A DNA stretch of 8,538 nt from Chloroflexota bacterium (GCA_003513015.1 DOTA01000469.1:1-8538); one strand, 5' to 3'. Positions 1 to 7,506 are shown, numbered from the stretch's first letter. Numbers and translations are program-made. The notes: generated from the letters alone by a model not told the origin.

Positions 1-1
1 C

Positions 2-2848
2 CTCTCCGGCGGTGAAGCCCAACGCGTCAAGTTGACCAAGTATCTGGGACGCAATCATCTCAACGATCAAATCCTGGTGCTGGATGAACCCTCCACCGGA
101 CTGCACCCCCAGGATTTGGCTGGATTGCTGGTGGTTTTGGATCGGCTGGTGCGGCACGGTGCGACCATCGTGATCGTCGAACACAACACCGATTTCATCC
201 GGGCGGCAGATTGGATCATCGATTTAGGACCGGAGGCTGGTCCCCGGGGAGGCCGCTTGCTTTATGAAGGCCCGCCCGAGGGTTTGTTGGCTGTCCCCGA
301 TTCCCGGACGGGACAGGCCCTCAAAGAGGAGGCAAACCTCAAACCCCGGCAACCCAGCCCCACCCCAGATTTTGAAGCTCCCGCGATAATCGCCATCCGC
401 AATGCCCGCGCCAATAATCTTAAGGGCGTCGATGTCGATATCCCCAAAGGCAAGTTGACTGTGGTCACGGGGGTCTCCGGTTCGGGGAAATCCAGCCTGG
501 TGGGTGATGTGTTGCAAACCGAGGCCCGGCGGCGCTACCTGGAATCACTCTCGATGTATGAGCGGCAGGGGCTGAGTGAAGGCGCTCAGGCACCGGTGGA
601 TTCGATTACGGGGTTGGGCGTCACGCTGACCGTGGCCCCACAGCTCGCCCATTTGTGGAGCCAGATCCCGCAGTTCACGCGGCGTAACAGCGTAGGCGCG
701 ATCAGCGAGATCGATTTCCATCTCTCAGTTTTGCTGGCTGCGCTGGGAAAGCGAACCTGCCTGGATTGTGGCACCGAAATGATGCGCGGAAACGAGTGGG
801 CCTGTCCAAACTGCGCATCCAAAGCGGCACTGGCTCAACCGCGCCATTTTTCGTCGGCGCACTGGTCGAGTTCGTGTAAGAAATGCAATGGGTTAGGCGC
901 GCTCCAAATCCCCCAACCAGAAAAGTTGATCATTCATCCCGATAAACCCCTATGCGCGGGGGCAATGTACTCACCGGGCTACTGGCCGCAATCTTATCTG
1001 TGCAAGGATCAGCCTATCATCGCCGAGATCGGCAAGCAATATGGCTTCGACCCGCAAAAAACCCCCTGGAATGAGATGACTGAACAAGCTCAAAAAGCCT
1101 TCTTGTTTGGCGATGGGCGCGAGTACACCTGGACCTATATCAGCAAAGGCGGCCGCTCAAAGGGAAAGGAAAACCAATCAACCTGGATCTGGCACGGGTT
1201 TTATGGCGAGGGCTGGTTGTATAGCGGGGATATTCACGGCACCTACACCCGGCAAGTGGTCTGCTCGGATTGCGGAGGGGCCGGTCTGCGCCCTGAATAC
1301 CTGGCCGTCAAACTAGAGGGCGGTAATATTTTCGAACTCAGCGAACTGCCCTTAAACCAATTGGAAACACGCTTGAGAGCGCTGGCGCTGCCACTTTCGA
1401 CGCCATCGTTTGTTGAAACCAGCCTGGAGGTAATCCAGCGCCGGCTGCGTTTTCTGCGGCAAGTGGGTATCGGTTATTTGCATCTCAACCGTCCGACCGG
1501 CACGCTTTCCGCGGGAGAGGCCCAACGCATCCAATTGGCCAGCCTGTTGGGCAGTAGATTGACCGCCCTGACCATCCTGGTGGACGAACCCTCCCGGGGC
1601 ATGCACCCCAGCGAGTTGGCAGCCCTGCGGCAGGCACTGCTAGAATTACGCGACGAGGGCAACACCGTGATCATGGTTGAGCATGATCCCATGTTGATTC
1701 GGGCCGCCGACCATATCATTGATGTTGGGCCGGGAGCCGGGGCAGCCGGTGGGGCAATCGTGGCTCAGGGCAGCCCGGCAGAGATCATCAAACAGGATAC
1801 ACCCACCGGAAGAGGATTGCGGGAGGAATATTTGCGGTTTAGCCAGGGACGAAGGCAACCCAAAGGTTGGATGGTGATCCGGGGCGCCCGGGCCAACAAC
1901 CTGCGAGGTGAGAATGTACAATTCCCGCTAGGCACGCTGACCGGGGTTTGCGGGGTTTCCGGTTCTGGAAAAAGCACTCTGCTGATGGATACCCTGGGCC
2001 GGGCGCTGGTCAAAAAAATGCATTCGACCTCTTTTTCACATGAACCCTTCCAGCCCGGCGAGCACGATGGTATCGACAACGCGCCACAGCGAGCCTTTCT
2101 GGTCGATCAGACCCGCAGCGGCATTCATAGTCCGGCGAAATATCTAGACCTGGAGAAACCCCTGCTCAAAATCTATGCCGACAGCGATGATGCTCAAGCC
2201 CTGGGCTTGACGGAGAAATCGCTCAGTCAGCGCTGCTCAACCTGCCGCGGGCAGGGTACGATCCGCCTCGAAATGGGTTTCTTGCCCGACGAATGGTCAA
2301 CCTGCGAAACCTGCCGCGGCACAGGCTATTACCAGGAAGCCTGGGAGGTCAGGATCGAGGGGGTAGCTCTGCCCGAGATCAATGCCCTGACAATTGATCA
2401 GGTTTACCAACTTTTTCAGAAAGAAGAAAATCTGGCTTCCCGGCTGGAGGTGTTGCAGCAGGTGGGGTTGGGATACTTGGTCTGGAAACAGTTAGCTTAC
2501 ACCCTCTCGGGCGGGGAAGTGCAGCGCTTGAAGATCGCCAAGGAATTGATCAAAAAGGCCAAAAACAAAACCCTGTATATTTTGGATGAACCTACGGTCG
2601 GTCTGCACCTGGCGGATGTCGCCCGTTTAGTCGAGGTACTGAATCGATTGGTACAGGCCGGGCATACCGTTTTGGCAGTGGAGCACCATCGCCATCTGCT
2701 AGCAGCCTGTGACTGGATCGTTGAGTTGGGTCCCGGCGGTGGCCCGGAGGGTGGTCGGGTAATCGCGGCTGGAACCCCGGAACAGGTGGCACAGATGGAT
2801 ACACCCACCGCGCCGTATTTGCGGGAATTGTTGGAGCACAAACGATGA
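2..2848 (+). CDS. Tandem UvrA-like ABC ATPase, 3' part (partial at left edge)
   Basis: UvrA-family ATPase, the DNA-damage-scanning part of nucleotide excision repair or a class II (UvrA2/DrrC-like) paralog. The frame is open from base 2, so the true start lies outside the window; the TTG at 32 (residue 1 below) is not a start. Bases 2-31 encode an ABC signature beginning LSGGEAQRVK. Its Walker B (QILVLDEPSTGLH, 13-25) and VEHN/ADWIIDLGPE run mark an NBD-II-type module. Next comes an NBD-I-type module: Walker A GVSGSGKSS 147-155, cysteine pairs 243/246, 258/261, 282/285 and 411/414, signature LSAGEAQRI 492-500, Walker B ILVDEP 515-520. Then an NBD-II-type module: Walker A 641-649, zinc finger C735/C738/C758/C761, signature LSGGEVQRL 825-833, Walker B LYILDEP 848-854. 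Canonical UvrA (about 940 residues) has two NBDs. Here three signatures are visible, implying a duplicated protein of roughly 1,750-1,850 residues, as in chlamydial UvrA. Only about 11 residues separate C246 from C258, where UvrB-binding UvrAs carry over 100. Family call is firm; the cellular role is not. Confidence 0.93.
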   Translation, partial: LSGGEAQRVKLTKYLGRNHLNDQILVLDEPSTGLHPQDLAGLLVVLDRLVRHGATIVIVEHNTDFIRAADWIIDLGPEAGPRGGRLLYEGPPEGLLAVPDSRTGQALKEEANLKPRQPSPTPDFEAPAIIAIRNARANNLKGVDVDIPKGKLTVVTGVSGSGKSSLVGDVLQTEARRRYLESLSMYERQGLSEGAQAPVDSITGLGVTLTVAPQLAHLWSQIPQFTRRNSVGAISEIDFHLSVLLAALGKRTCLDCGTEMMRGNEWACPNCASKAALAQPRHFSSAHWSSSCKKCNGLGALQIPQPEKLIIHPDKPLCAGAMYSPGYWPQSYLCKDQPIIAEIGKQYGFDPQKTPWNEMTEQAQKAFLFGDGREYTWTYISKGGRSKGKENQSTWIWHGFYGEGWLYSGDIHGTYTRQVVCSDCGGAGLRPEYLAVKLEGGNIFELSELPLNQLETRLRALALPLSTPSFVETSLEVIQRRLRFLRQVGIGYLHLNRPTGTLSAGEAQRIQLASLLGSRLTALTILVDEPSRGMHPSELAALRQALLELRDEGNTVIMVEHDPMLIRAADHIIDVGPGAGAAGGAIVAQGSPAEIIKQDTPTGRGLREEYLRFSQGRRQPKGWMVIRGARANNLRGENVQFPLGTLTGVCGVSGSGKSTLLMDTLGRALVKKMHSTSFSHEPFQPGEHDGIDNAPQRAFLVDQTRSGIHSPAKYLDLEKPLLKIYADSDDAQALGLTEKSLSQRCSTCRGQGTIRLEMGFLPDEWSTCETCRGTGYYQEAWEVRIEGVALPEINALTIDQVYQLFQKEENLASRLEVLQQVGLGYLVWKQLAYTLSGGEVQRLKIAKELIKKAKNKTLYILDEPTVGLHLADVARLVEVLNRLVQAGHTVLAVEHHRHLLAACDWIVELGPGGGPEGGRVIAAGTPEQVAQMDTPTAPYLRELLEHKR
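2833..2836 (+). promoter_or_regulatory. RBS of the barrel-protein gene inside the uvrA-like 3' end
   Basis: GGAG sits 8 bases before the ATG at 2845, within the last codons of the UvrA-like gene. Together with the 4-base ATGA stop/start overlap it supports translational coupling and fixes the start of the downstream gene. Confidence 0.55.
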
Positions 2849-3891
2849 CCTGGACTCCCCTTTTGTTAGCCGACCCTTCCCCCAGTCTGCGGCTATTGGT
2901 GCTGCGCGATTTGCTTGGCCGACCGGAAAACGATCCTGAAATCCAGGAACTCAGGCAACTTCAGGAAAGAGACCCCTTCGTTACCCGCTTTCTGGATTTG
3001 CAGAACGAAGACGGTTCTTTTCGGGGCGGTGAAGGGGGTGGCAGCGGTCTGGGAACGATCCGGTTGACGGCACAGGCGCTGATGGGTTTGGGGTATTTCC
3101 ACCTGGGGCCAGATCATCCTGCCATCCGCCGCGGCGCAGAATATCTCTTTGCCCAGCAGCAACCCGATGGCTCCTTTCCATTGATCAGCCAGGGCGCGCT
3201 ACTGGATGGCGGCAGGCTAGATGAGGATGTCAAGTATCACATGATCCCCTTGCAGACCGCCTTGCCCTTGCTGGGCCTAGCCTGGGCCGGATATGCCGCC
3301 GATCCGCGCGCAGAACGCGCTTATGAGTGGCTGTTGGCTGAAGAACTGCCACAAGGGGGCTGGCCTTCGGGCCGCCACCAGGATCAGTATGTTTTTGCCG
3401 GCGGCTATCGCCGCCTGGCGAATTCCCAATTTGGCTGCCGCACCAATACCACTGCTACGGTCAGTGCGTTGGCACAGCATCCCAACCGGCGGACGAGCCC
3501 CTCGGCGCGGCGCGGGCTGGATCTGCTGTTGGCGCACGAGCACCATCCTGCGCAGAATCTAGGCTTCGAAGTCGCCCGCATCATCGGCGCCGAACCACCG
3601 CGGGGTGGTTTCACCTACTTCAGACGCTATGATGTGGCTCAATTTTTGGATTTATCCTGGCGGATCGGTGCCGATTTAGAAGACCCGCGGGTGACCGAGA
3701 ACGTCAAATTCGTGCGAGAATTGCAGGGGGCCTATGGCATCTGGGAGTACGAACGTCTCCCGGAGGTATCCCGCTGGGTAAGTTTTGATATTTTGCGGTC
3801 GCTCTCACGCCTGGATCAGGAAACCGATTGGATCAGTATGGCGCCGCGCCTCCCTTTCCAGGCTTATCCCAAAAAGCCCAAGCGATATTAG
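2845..3891 (+). CDS. Alpha/alpha-barrel protein with prenyltransferase/squalene-cyclase-type repeats
   Basis: A 348-residue protein with no signal peptide or membrane segment visible, so probably cytoplasmic. It has repeated helical units with QW-like turns typical of the squalene-cyclase/prenyltransferase barrel: FLDLQNEDGSF (49-59), YLFAQQQPDGSF (100-111), WLLAEELPQGGWPSG (162-176) and ELQGAYGIWEY (292-302). The N-terminus (SLRLLVLRDLLGRPENDPEI, 14-33) resembles a conserved opening in bacterial barrel proteins that databases often mislabel as 'nitrogen fixation protein NifH'; nothing here is nitrogenase-like. The DXDD acid motif of class II terpene cyclases is not seen (the nearest, LDEDV at 125-129, does not fit), so cyclase activity is unlikely and a binding or scaffold role is possible. 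The start ATG overlaps the upstream stop (ATGA) and has a GGAG RBS, so it is almost certainly co-translated with the UvrA-like protein. Fold call is good; substrate and function are unknown. Confidence 0.8.
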   Translation: MTWTPLLLADPSPSLRLLVLRDLLGRPENDPEIQELRQLQERDPFVTRFLDLQNEDGSFRGGEGGGSGLGTIRLTAQALMGLGYFHLGPDHPAIRRGAEYLFAQQQPDGSFPLISQGALLDGGRLDEDVKYHMIPLQTALPLLGLAWAGYAADPRAERAYEWLLAEELPQGGWPSGRHQDQYVFAGGYRRLANSQFGCRTNTTATVSALAQHPNRRTSPSARRGLDLLLAHEHHPAQNLGFEVARIIGAEPPRGGFTYFRRYDVAQFLDLSWRIGADLEDPRVTENVKFVRELQGAYGIWEYERLPEVSRWVSFDILRSLSRLDQETDWISMAPRLPFQAYPKKPKRY

Positions 3892-4165
3892 CGCCTTTGC
3901 TAACCCCAATTGAATGCAGACATGCGCCTTCACATGGCCAGTATCCTCAAACATCACCTCCATGGATGCCAGGCTTTGATCTCATGCGAACATTACTTTG
4001 AAAGTCAGCAAACTCGAAGCAGAAGAGCATTGAGAGGTGCCATGAGCATCTCGAAGGATTTGTTCCGTCAGATATCCGGAGTATGACACTAATTTGGGGG
4101 AGTTCTTTGTACTCGGATTGCACCACCTGCTCCCACCCTTCGAAAACAAGATCTCTCAATCTATC
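3892..4165. other. Intergenic stretch, no convincing gene
   Basis: About 275 bases between the barrel gene and the acyltransferase fragment, visibly richer in A+T than the flanks. No RNA gene or rho-independent terminator is evident; a 5-bp hairpin over the barrel-gene stop (3888-3903) has no T tract. A leftward 79-codon open frame (3947-4186, TTG start) resembles nothing I know and overlaps the start of the fragment on the other strand. A weak promoter-like pair (TTGTTC at 4060-4065, TATGAC at 4082-4087, 16-base spacer) points toward the fragment. The stretch is best read as decayed or rearranged DNA. Confidence 0.4.
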
Positions 4166-4175
4166 AGGTGTAAAG

Positions 4176-4334
4176 ATGGAACGCAAAAAGCTTTCTTATG
4201 CCGATCATGCCTGGCTACGCATGGATGATCCTTTAAATCCGATGGTGATCACTGGTCTGATGATCTTCGATAAACCGCTAGAGTATGATGGTTTGAAAGC
4301 CGTCGTCGAGAATTCGATAATCTCCCGATCTTGA
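4176..4334 (+). pseudogene. 5' fragment of a wax ester synthase/diacylglycerol acyltransferase gene
   Basis: The 52-codon frame starts at an ATG preceded by AGGTG (4166-4170, 5-base spacing). Its product begins MERKKLSYADHAWLRMDD and continues NPMVITGLMIFDKPLEYDGL. This matches the N-terminal pattern of the WS/DGAT family (LSxxDxxFLxxExPxxPMxxxxLxxF), acyl-CoA-dependent enzymes of roughly 450-500 residues that make wax esters or triacylglycerol. Similarity stops near the VVEN at residues 43-46; the frame then runs into ISRS and a TGA. The catalytic HHxxxDG motif and the rest of the enzyme are absent, and no other frame downstream continues the family. The start region is well preserved, suggesting a fairly recent deletion or rearrangement with a joint near 4314. 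It converges on the leftward RecA-like gene, 33 bases away. It is probably non-functional. Confidence 0.7.
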
Positions 4335-4367
4335 ATTGCTGTGAAAAGGGGGGTGGTGTGTGGCCCA

Positions 4368-4847
4368 TCAGAACAACTCCAGCATATCAAGTTTGTGCGT
4401 GATTCTTTCTAACGCAAACCCCAGTCGTTCTAAAGGTGGGCCTGGTTTTGCACTGACAATCACGAGCCCTGCCTTGCTCAAGCGCTCCAATTCCACCTGG
4501 TAGGCGAAGAAAAGTTCATCCATCTGGCGCTCATCTTCATCTTTGAAACGCGCCAAGAGATCCGTGACCAGCAGCGGCAGCGGATCGGCTTCTATCTTGG
4601 AGAGAAAATCAACCAGTTGGGTGCCGGTTTCGGCACGGGAGAAGAAAATGCGTTCTCGGAGGATCGTTTCATAGCCCTGGCCGATCAGGCCAGCCAGGGT
4701 ATAGGCGATCTCATAGAAAGGCAGGCGGTTCCCGCAAACCAGCAGCCGGACGTCAATGGCAAGGGCTAATTGGATGGTTAGATTAAACGCGTGTTCTGGC
4801 CTGATCCGGGAGATGCGGCCCAGTTGTATTTTCGAAAGCGTTGCCAT
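4368..4847 (-). CDS. RecA-superfamily-like protein without a P-loop (hypothetical)
   Basis: A 159-residue protein whose layout recalls the RecA/RadA/KaiC core. A buried strand at the expected P-loop place reads VRLLVCGNRLPFYEIAY (33-49) instead of GxxxxGK[ST]. ERIFFSRAETGTQLVDFL (65-82) resembles the RadA/Rad51 segment 'riyvaRAftayQl'. LPLLVTDLLARF (90-101) fits a Walker B strand ending in Asp, and KAGLVIVSAKPG (125-136) a following core strand. With no GK[ST], ATP hydrolysis is unlikely; a regulatory or structural role in recombination or repair is a guess. The ATG at 4847 is the first conventional start after a TAG at 4925-4923, but its upstream sequence (CTTGGGGAT) gives GGGG only 2 bases away, so initiation is doubtful. 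The frame stays open for 25 more codons upstream without ATG, GTG or TTG. It lies 195 bases downstream of the helicase gene on the same strand and may be co-transcribed with it. The RecA link is by eye only. Confidence 0.55.
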   Translation of the reverse strand: MATLSKIQLGRISRIRPEHAFNLTIQLALAIDVRLLVCGNRLPFYEIAYTLAGLIGQGYETILRERIFFSRAETGTQLVDFLSKIEADPLPLLVTDLLARFKDEDERQMDELFFAYQVELERLSKAGLVIVSAKPGPPLERLGFALERITHKLDMLELF

Positions 4848-4864
4848 ATCCCCAAGATAGTGGC

Positions 4865-4876
4865 AACCGGCCGGTT
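4865..4876. repeat. 12-bp perfect palindrome AACCGGCCGGTT
   Basis: A perfect inverted repeat with no spacer, ending 17 bases before the start codon of the leftward RecA-like gene. It could be a small operator or chance. If the RecA-like frame really starts further upstream, these bases are coding (EPAG region). Confidence 0.35.
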
Positions 4877-5042
4877 CTTCAATTCCCTGACGAATGATTG
4901 TGGGAGTGATTCGCAGGTTAACCTACCGGGCGATGGACAAACAGGGGATTAGTCCTTTGCCAAGCCCAGATCTGGGGAGCCTATGCTTTCGCATGATGAT
5001 CACTTATCCGAGCAATCGTCCCCATCTATACCTAAAAAAACT
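4877..5042. other. Short intergenic stretch after the helicase gene
   Basis: No gene supported. Read leftward, a run of seven T (5040-5034) follows the helicase stop closely, but no stable stem precedes it, so I do not call a terminator. A small ATGC-GAAA-GCAT stem-loop (4994-4983, leftward) is too short to interpret. Leftward transcription may run through into the RecA-like gene. Confidence 0.35.
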
Positions 5043-7424
5043 TTATGCCCGCGACCAAAAATATGCCAGTTGTTCTTCAATCTCACCTTCGCTCTGAACA
5101 ATCTGAAACCCCCGCCAGTGTACGGGAAACAAGCGGCGATAGCGCGCCTGCGTAAAACGTTCATCCATCAATACAATAATCCCTCGGTCTGTTTCCGTGC
5201 GAATAACCCGGCCCGTGGCCTGCAGCACCCGGTTGAAACCCGGATATTGGTAAGCATAGGCGAAGCCGCGGCCGTTTTGTTGGTCAAAATATGCTTTGAT
5301 CAAATCGTTCTCCAGGCAGACCTGTGGCACCCCTACACCCACAACCACGGCACCAATCAAGCGCTCTCCCACCAAATCAATGCCTTCGCCAAAGATGCCG
5401 CCCATAACGGCCAGCCCGACCAGGGTTTCCTGGTTGCCGGTTGAAAACTGTTCCAGGAAGGCTGCGCGCGCTCCTTCCGTCATGCCCCGATCTTGCACGA
5501 GAAGCTGACCTTGCGGAAGCCTTTCTTGGAGCAGATCCAGCACCGCCGCCAGATAGGCATAGGATGGGAAGAAAACCAGATAATTGCCCACCTGCGCGCG
5601 GCAGATGGTTTCAATCAGCGAGGCAATCGCCGCATAAGAATCAGCCCGCCGGGCATATTGGGTGGCGATCCCGTTGTGGATCAGCAAACTGACATTCTCA
5701 GTTGGGAAAGGAGATGGGAAGACCTGCTTGGGGTGATCCGCTGCGCCGGTCAAGAGCTTCATGAAGTAATCCAAGGGCAGCAGGGTTGCCGAGAAAAAGA
5801 TGGCTGCCTGGCAGCGATCCAAGCGGGCCGCTAGCATAGGGGCCGGATCCAGGCAGAAGAGTTTGGCTTTGAGAGCGCCCTGACTCTGGCGCTCAAAGTA
5901 GGACACGTAGTATGTGTCAAAATACTCGGCCGTACGGAGATAATTGTTGCACGCAAAATAAAACTCGAGCAGATCCTGTCGAAATTCCGCGGGCTGATTC
6001 AAGACTAGCCAATCTTCTGCCTTTTGGTTGAATTCCCGGAGGGCTTTAAGCAGCTTTTCAGGTGGCTCGTACTCGATCAGCGCCTGCTGGCCTGCCGCCT
6101 GGCAGGCTTGGCGTTTCTCCAGCAAGAGCTTATTGATGGCACTCAGCTTTTTCGCCAGCCCAGGCAAATGCGCTTTCAACGCACGCCGCAGCGCCAACAC
6201 CGTCTGCTTATCCAGTTCAGCCGAATACATCGCTCTGGCCCGGTCGGGTAGATTGTGCGCTTCATCGACCAGAAAGATATACGCTTCCGTATCGAAATCA
6301 AAGAAGCGGTGCAGATAGACGCGCGGATCAAAGGCATAGTTGTAATCGCAGATAATGCCATCGCCCCATAAAGCCAGATCCAGTGAAAACTCAAAAGGGC
6401 AGATTTCATACTGGCGGGCAATCTGCTCGATCACCGGGCGGGTAAAGGCATCATGCTGATCGATTTCTTCCAGCGCTCTTTTAACCTTGCCAAAATAGTT
6501 ACGGGCAAAAACACATACTTCCGGGTCGCAGTTGACCGGCGGGCAGAAACAGATCTTTTCCTTAGCCGTCAGGGTCACGCTTTTGAAACGCAGATTGACC
6601 TGACGCAAATCATCCAATGCCCCTTCTGCCACCAAGCGACCGGGGGTTTTTGCGGTCAGGTAAAAGATTTTATCAGCGAGGCCAAGGCCTAGAGCCTTCA
6701 CCGCCGGAAAAAGGGCCGCAATGGTTTTCCCCACCCCCGTTGGTGACTGGACATACAGGCGCTCCTGGTCCCGGATGGCTTTGTAGACCGCCACGGCCAT
6801 CTCTCGCTGTCCTGGGCGATAGGCCTCATAGGGGAAATCGAGCGCTTGGATGGATTGGTCGCGCTGGGCTTGCCAGGTCTGAATCTTGCGAAACCAATCC
6901 AGATAGGGCGTGATCAAGTCGCTGAAAAAGGTTTGCAGTTCAGCAAATGAAAAATAGCGCTCGAAGGTTTTCTCTTTCTGGGTATCCAGGTGGTAATAGG
7001 TGAGGTGAATGCTGATCTCGCTTAAATTGTGCTGTTGGGCGTACATAAAGGCGTAGCATTGGGCCTGACCCCAGTGCAGTAGGTTATGCTCCTCGTGGAT
7101 CAGCTCCAGGCTCAGGGTAGTAGTTTTGATCTCTTCGATAATCACTGGCGCTGCGCTGGCATACAGGCCATCGATCCGGCCGCGCACTTCCAAGGGCGGG
7201 TCAACGTCTTCAACCTGGTAGGCAATCTCTATTTCGGTTTCATAGCCTTCGGGGCGGGAGCGCTGCACCCGCTGATGACCTTGCGTGCCGAGTTGGGCGC
7301 GGTCGCGCCGTTGAAACCCGCCTGGGGTCAAATCACCCGCTTGCAAGACAAATTCCACCAGGCTGCGGACAGACACGGTTTGAGTTTCGTGGTTGGTTTT
7401 CATTTTCATTTGAGATTTTAGCAT
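5043..7424 (-). CDS. PD-(D/E)XK nuclease fused to XPD/DinG-type Fe-S DNA helicase
   Basis: A 793-residue superfamily 2 helicase with an N-terminal nuclease, expected to unwind and cut DNA during repair. The nuclease domain (about 15-180) shows RecB-family landmarks: His50 in GTQGHQRVQ, Asp85 in RGRIDG, EEIK at 97-100 and the QAQCY motif at 120-124. It lacks the cysteine cluster of Cas4. The helicase has motif I SPTGVGKT (227-234), Ia LTAKT (256-260), DEAH (387-390), FSATL (544-548) and motif VI QATGRVIR (735-742). Cysteines 292/294, 299, 304 and 342 lie between motifs I and II, where XPD and DinG bind a 4Fe-4S cluster. The region about 395-530 fits the Arch insertion. All catalytic motifs are intact. 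Start uncertain: ATGs at codons 1, 6 and 8 all lack a good RBS, and the first conserved-looking block begins near residue 17. The fusion is known in bacteria and is usually just named ATP-dependent DNA helicase. It diverges from the GNAT gene, 133 bases away. Confidence 0.92.
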   Translation of the reverse strand: MLKSQMKMKTNHETQTVSVRSLVEFVLQAGDLTPGGFQRRDRAQLGTQGHQRVQRSRPEGYETEIEIAYQVEDVDPPLEVRGRIDGLYASAAPVIIEEIKTTTLSLELIHEEHNLLHWGQAQCYAFMYAQQHNLSEISIHLTYYHLDTQKEKTFERYFSFAELQTFFSDLITPYLDWFRKIQTWQAQRDQSIQALDFPYEAYRPGQREMAVAVYKAIRDQERLYVQSPTGVGKTIAALFPAVKALGLGLADKIFYLTAKTPGRLVAEGALDDLRQVNLRFKSVTLTAKEKICFCPPVNCDPEVCVFARNYFGKVKRALEEIDQHDAFTRPVIEQIARQYEICPFEFSLDLALWGDGIICDYNYAFDPRVYLHRFFDFDTEAYIFLVDEAHNLPDRARAMYSAELDKQTVLALRRALKAHLPGLAKKLSAINKLLLEKRQACQAAGQQALIEYEPPEKLLKALREFNQKAEDWLVLNQPAEFRQDLLEFYFACNNYLRTAEYFDTYYVSYFERQSQGALKAKLFCLDPAPMLAARLDRCQAAIFFSATLLPLDYFMKLLTGAADHPKQVFPSPFPTENVSLLIHNGIATQYARRADSYAAIASLIETICRAQVGNYLVFFPSYAYLAAVLDLLQERLPQGQLLVQDRGMTEGARAAFLEQFSTGNQETLVGLAVMGGIFGEGIDLVGERLIGAVVVGVGVPQVCLENDLIKAYFDQQNGRGFAYAYQYPGFNRVLQATGRVIRTETDRGIIVLMDERFTQARYRRLFPVHWRGFQIVQSEGEIEEQLAYFWSRA

Positions 7425-7506
7425 GGGTTTGGTGAGTCGAACGCTAGATGTCGTTTCTTGAGTTTGTGCAAATTCGTGTATTTGTATGGTCAGTTGCCGG
7501 AGAGAG

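Noticed and set aside
2845..3891. Barrel protein as an active terpene or squalene cyclase
   Set aside because: No DXDD motif and only about half the length of squalene-hopene cyclases.
3888..3903. Hairpin TTAGC/GCTAA at the end of the barrel gene as a terminator
   Set aside because: Only a 5-bp AT-rich stem and no following T tract.
3947..4186. Leftward 79-codon open frame with a TTG start
   Set aside because: No recognisable family, no RBS seen, and it overlaps the well-supported start of the acyltransferase fragment on the other strand.
5034..5040. T run (leftward) after the helicase stop as an intrinsic terminator
   Set aside because: No stable GC-rich stem directly before it.
4983..5444. 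Rightward 153-codon open frame
   Set aside because: It mostly lies antisense to the helicase C-terminus, and its translation resembles no protein family I recognise.
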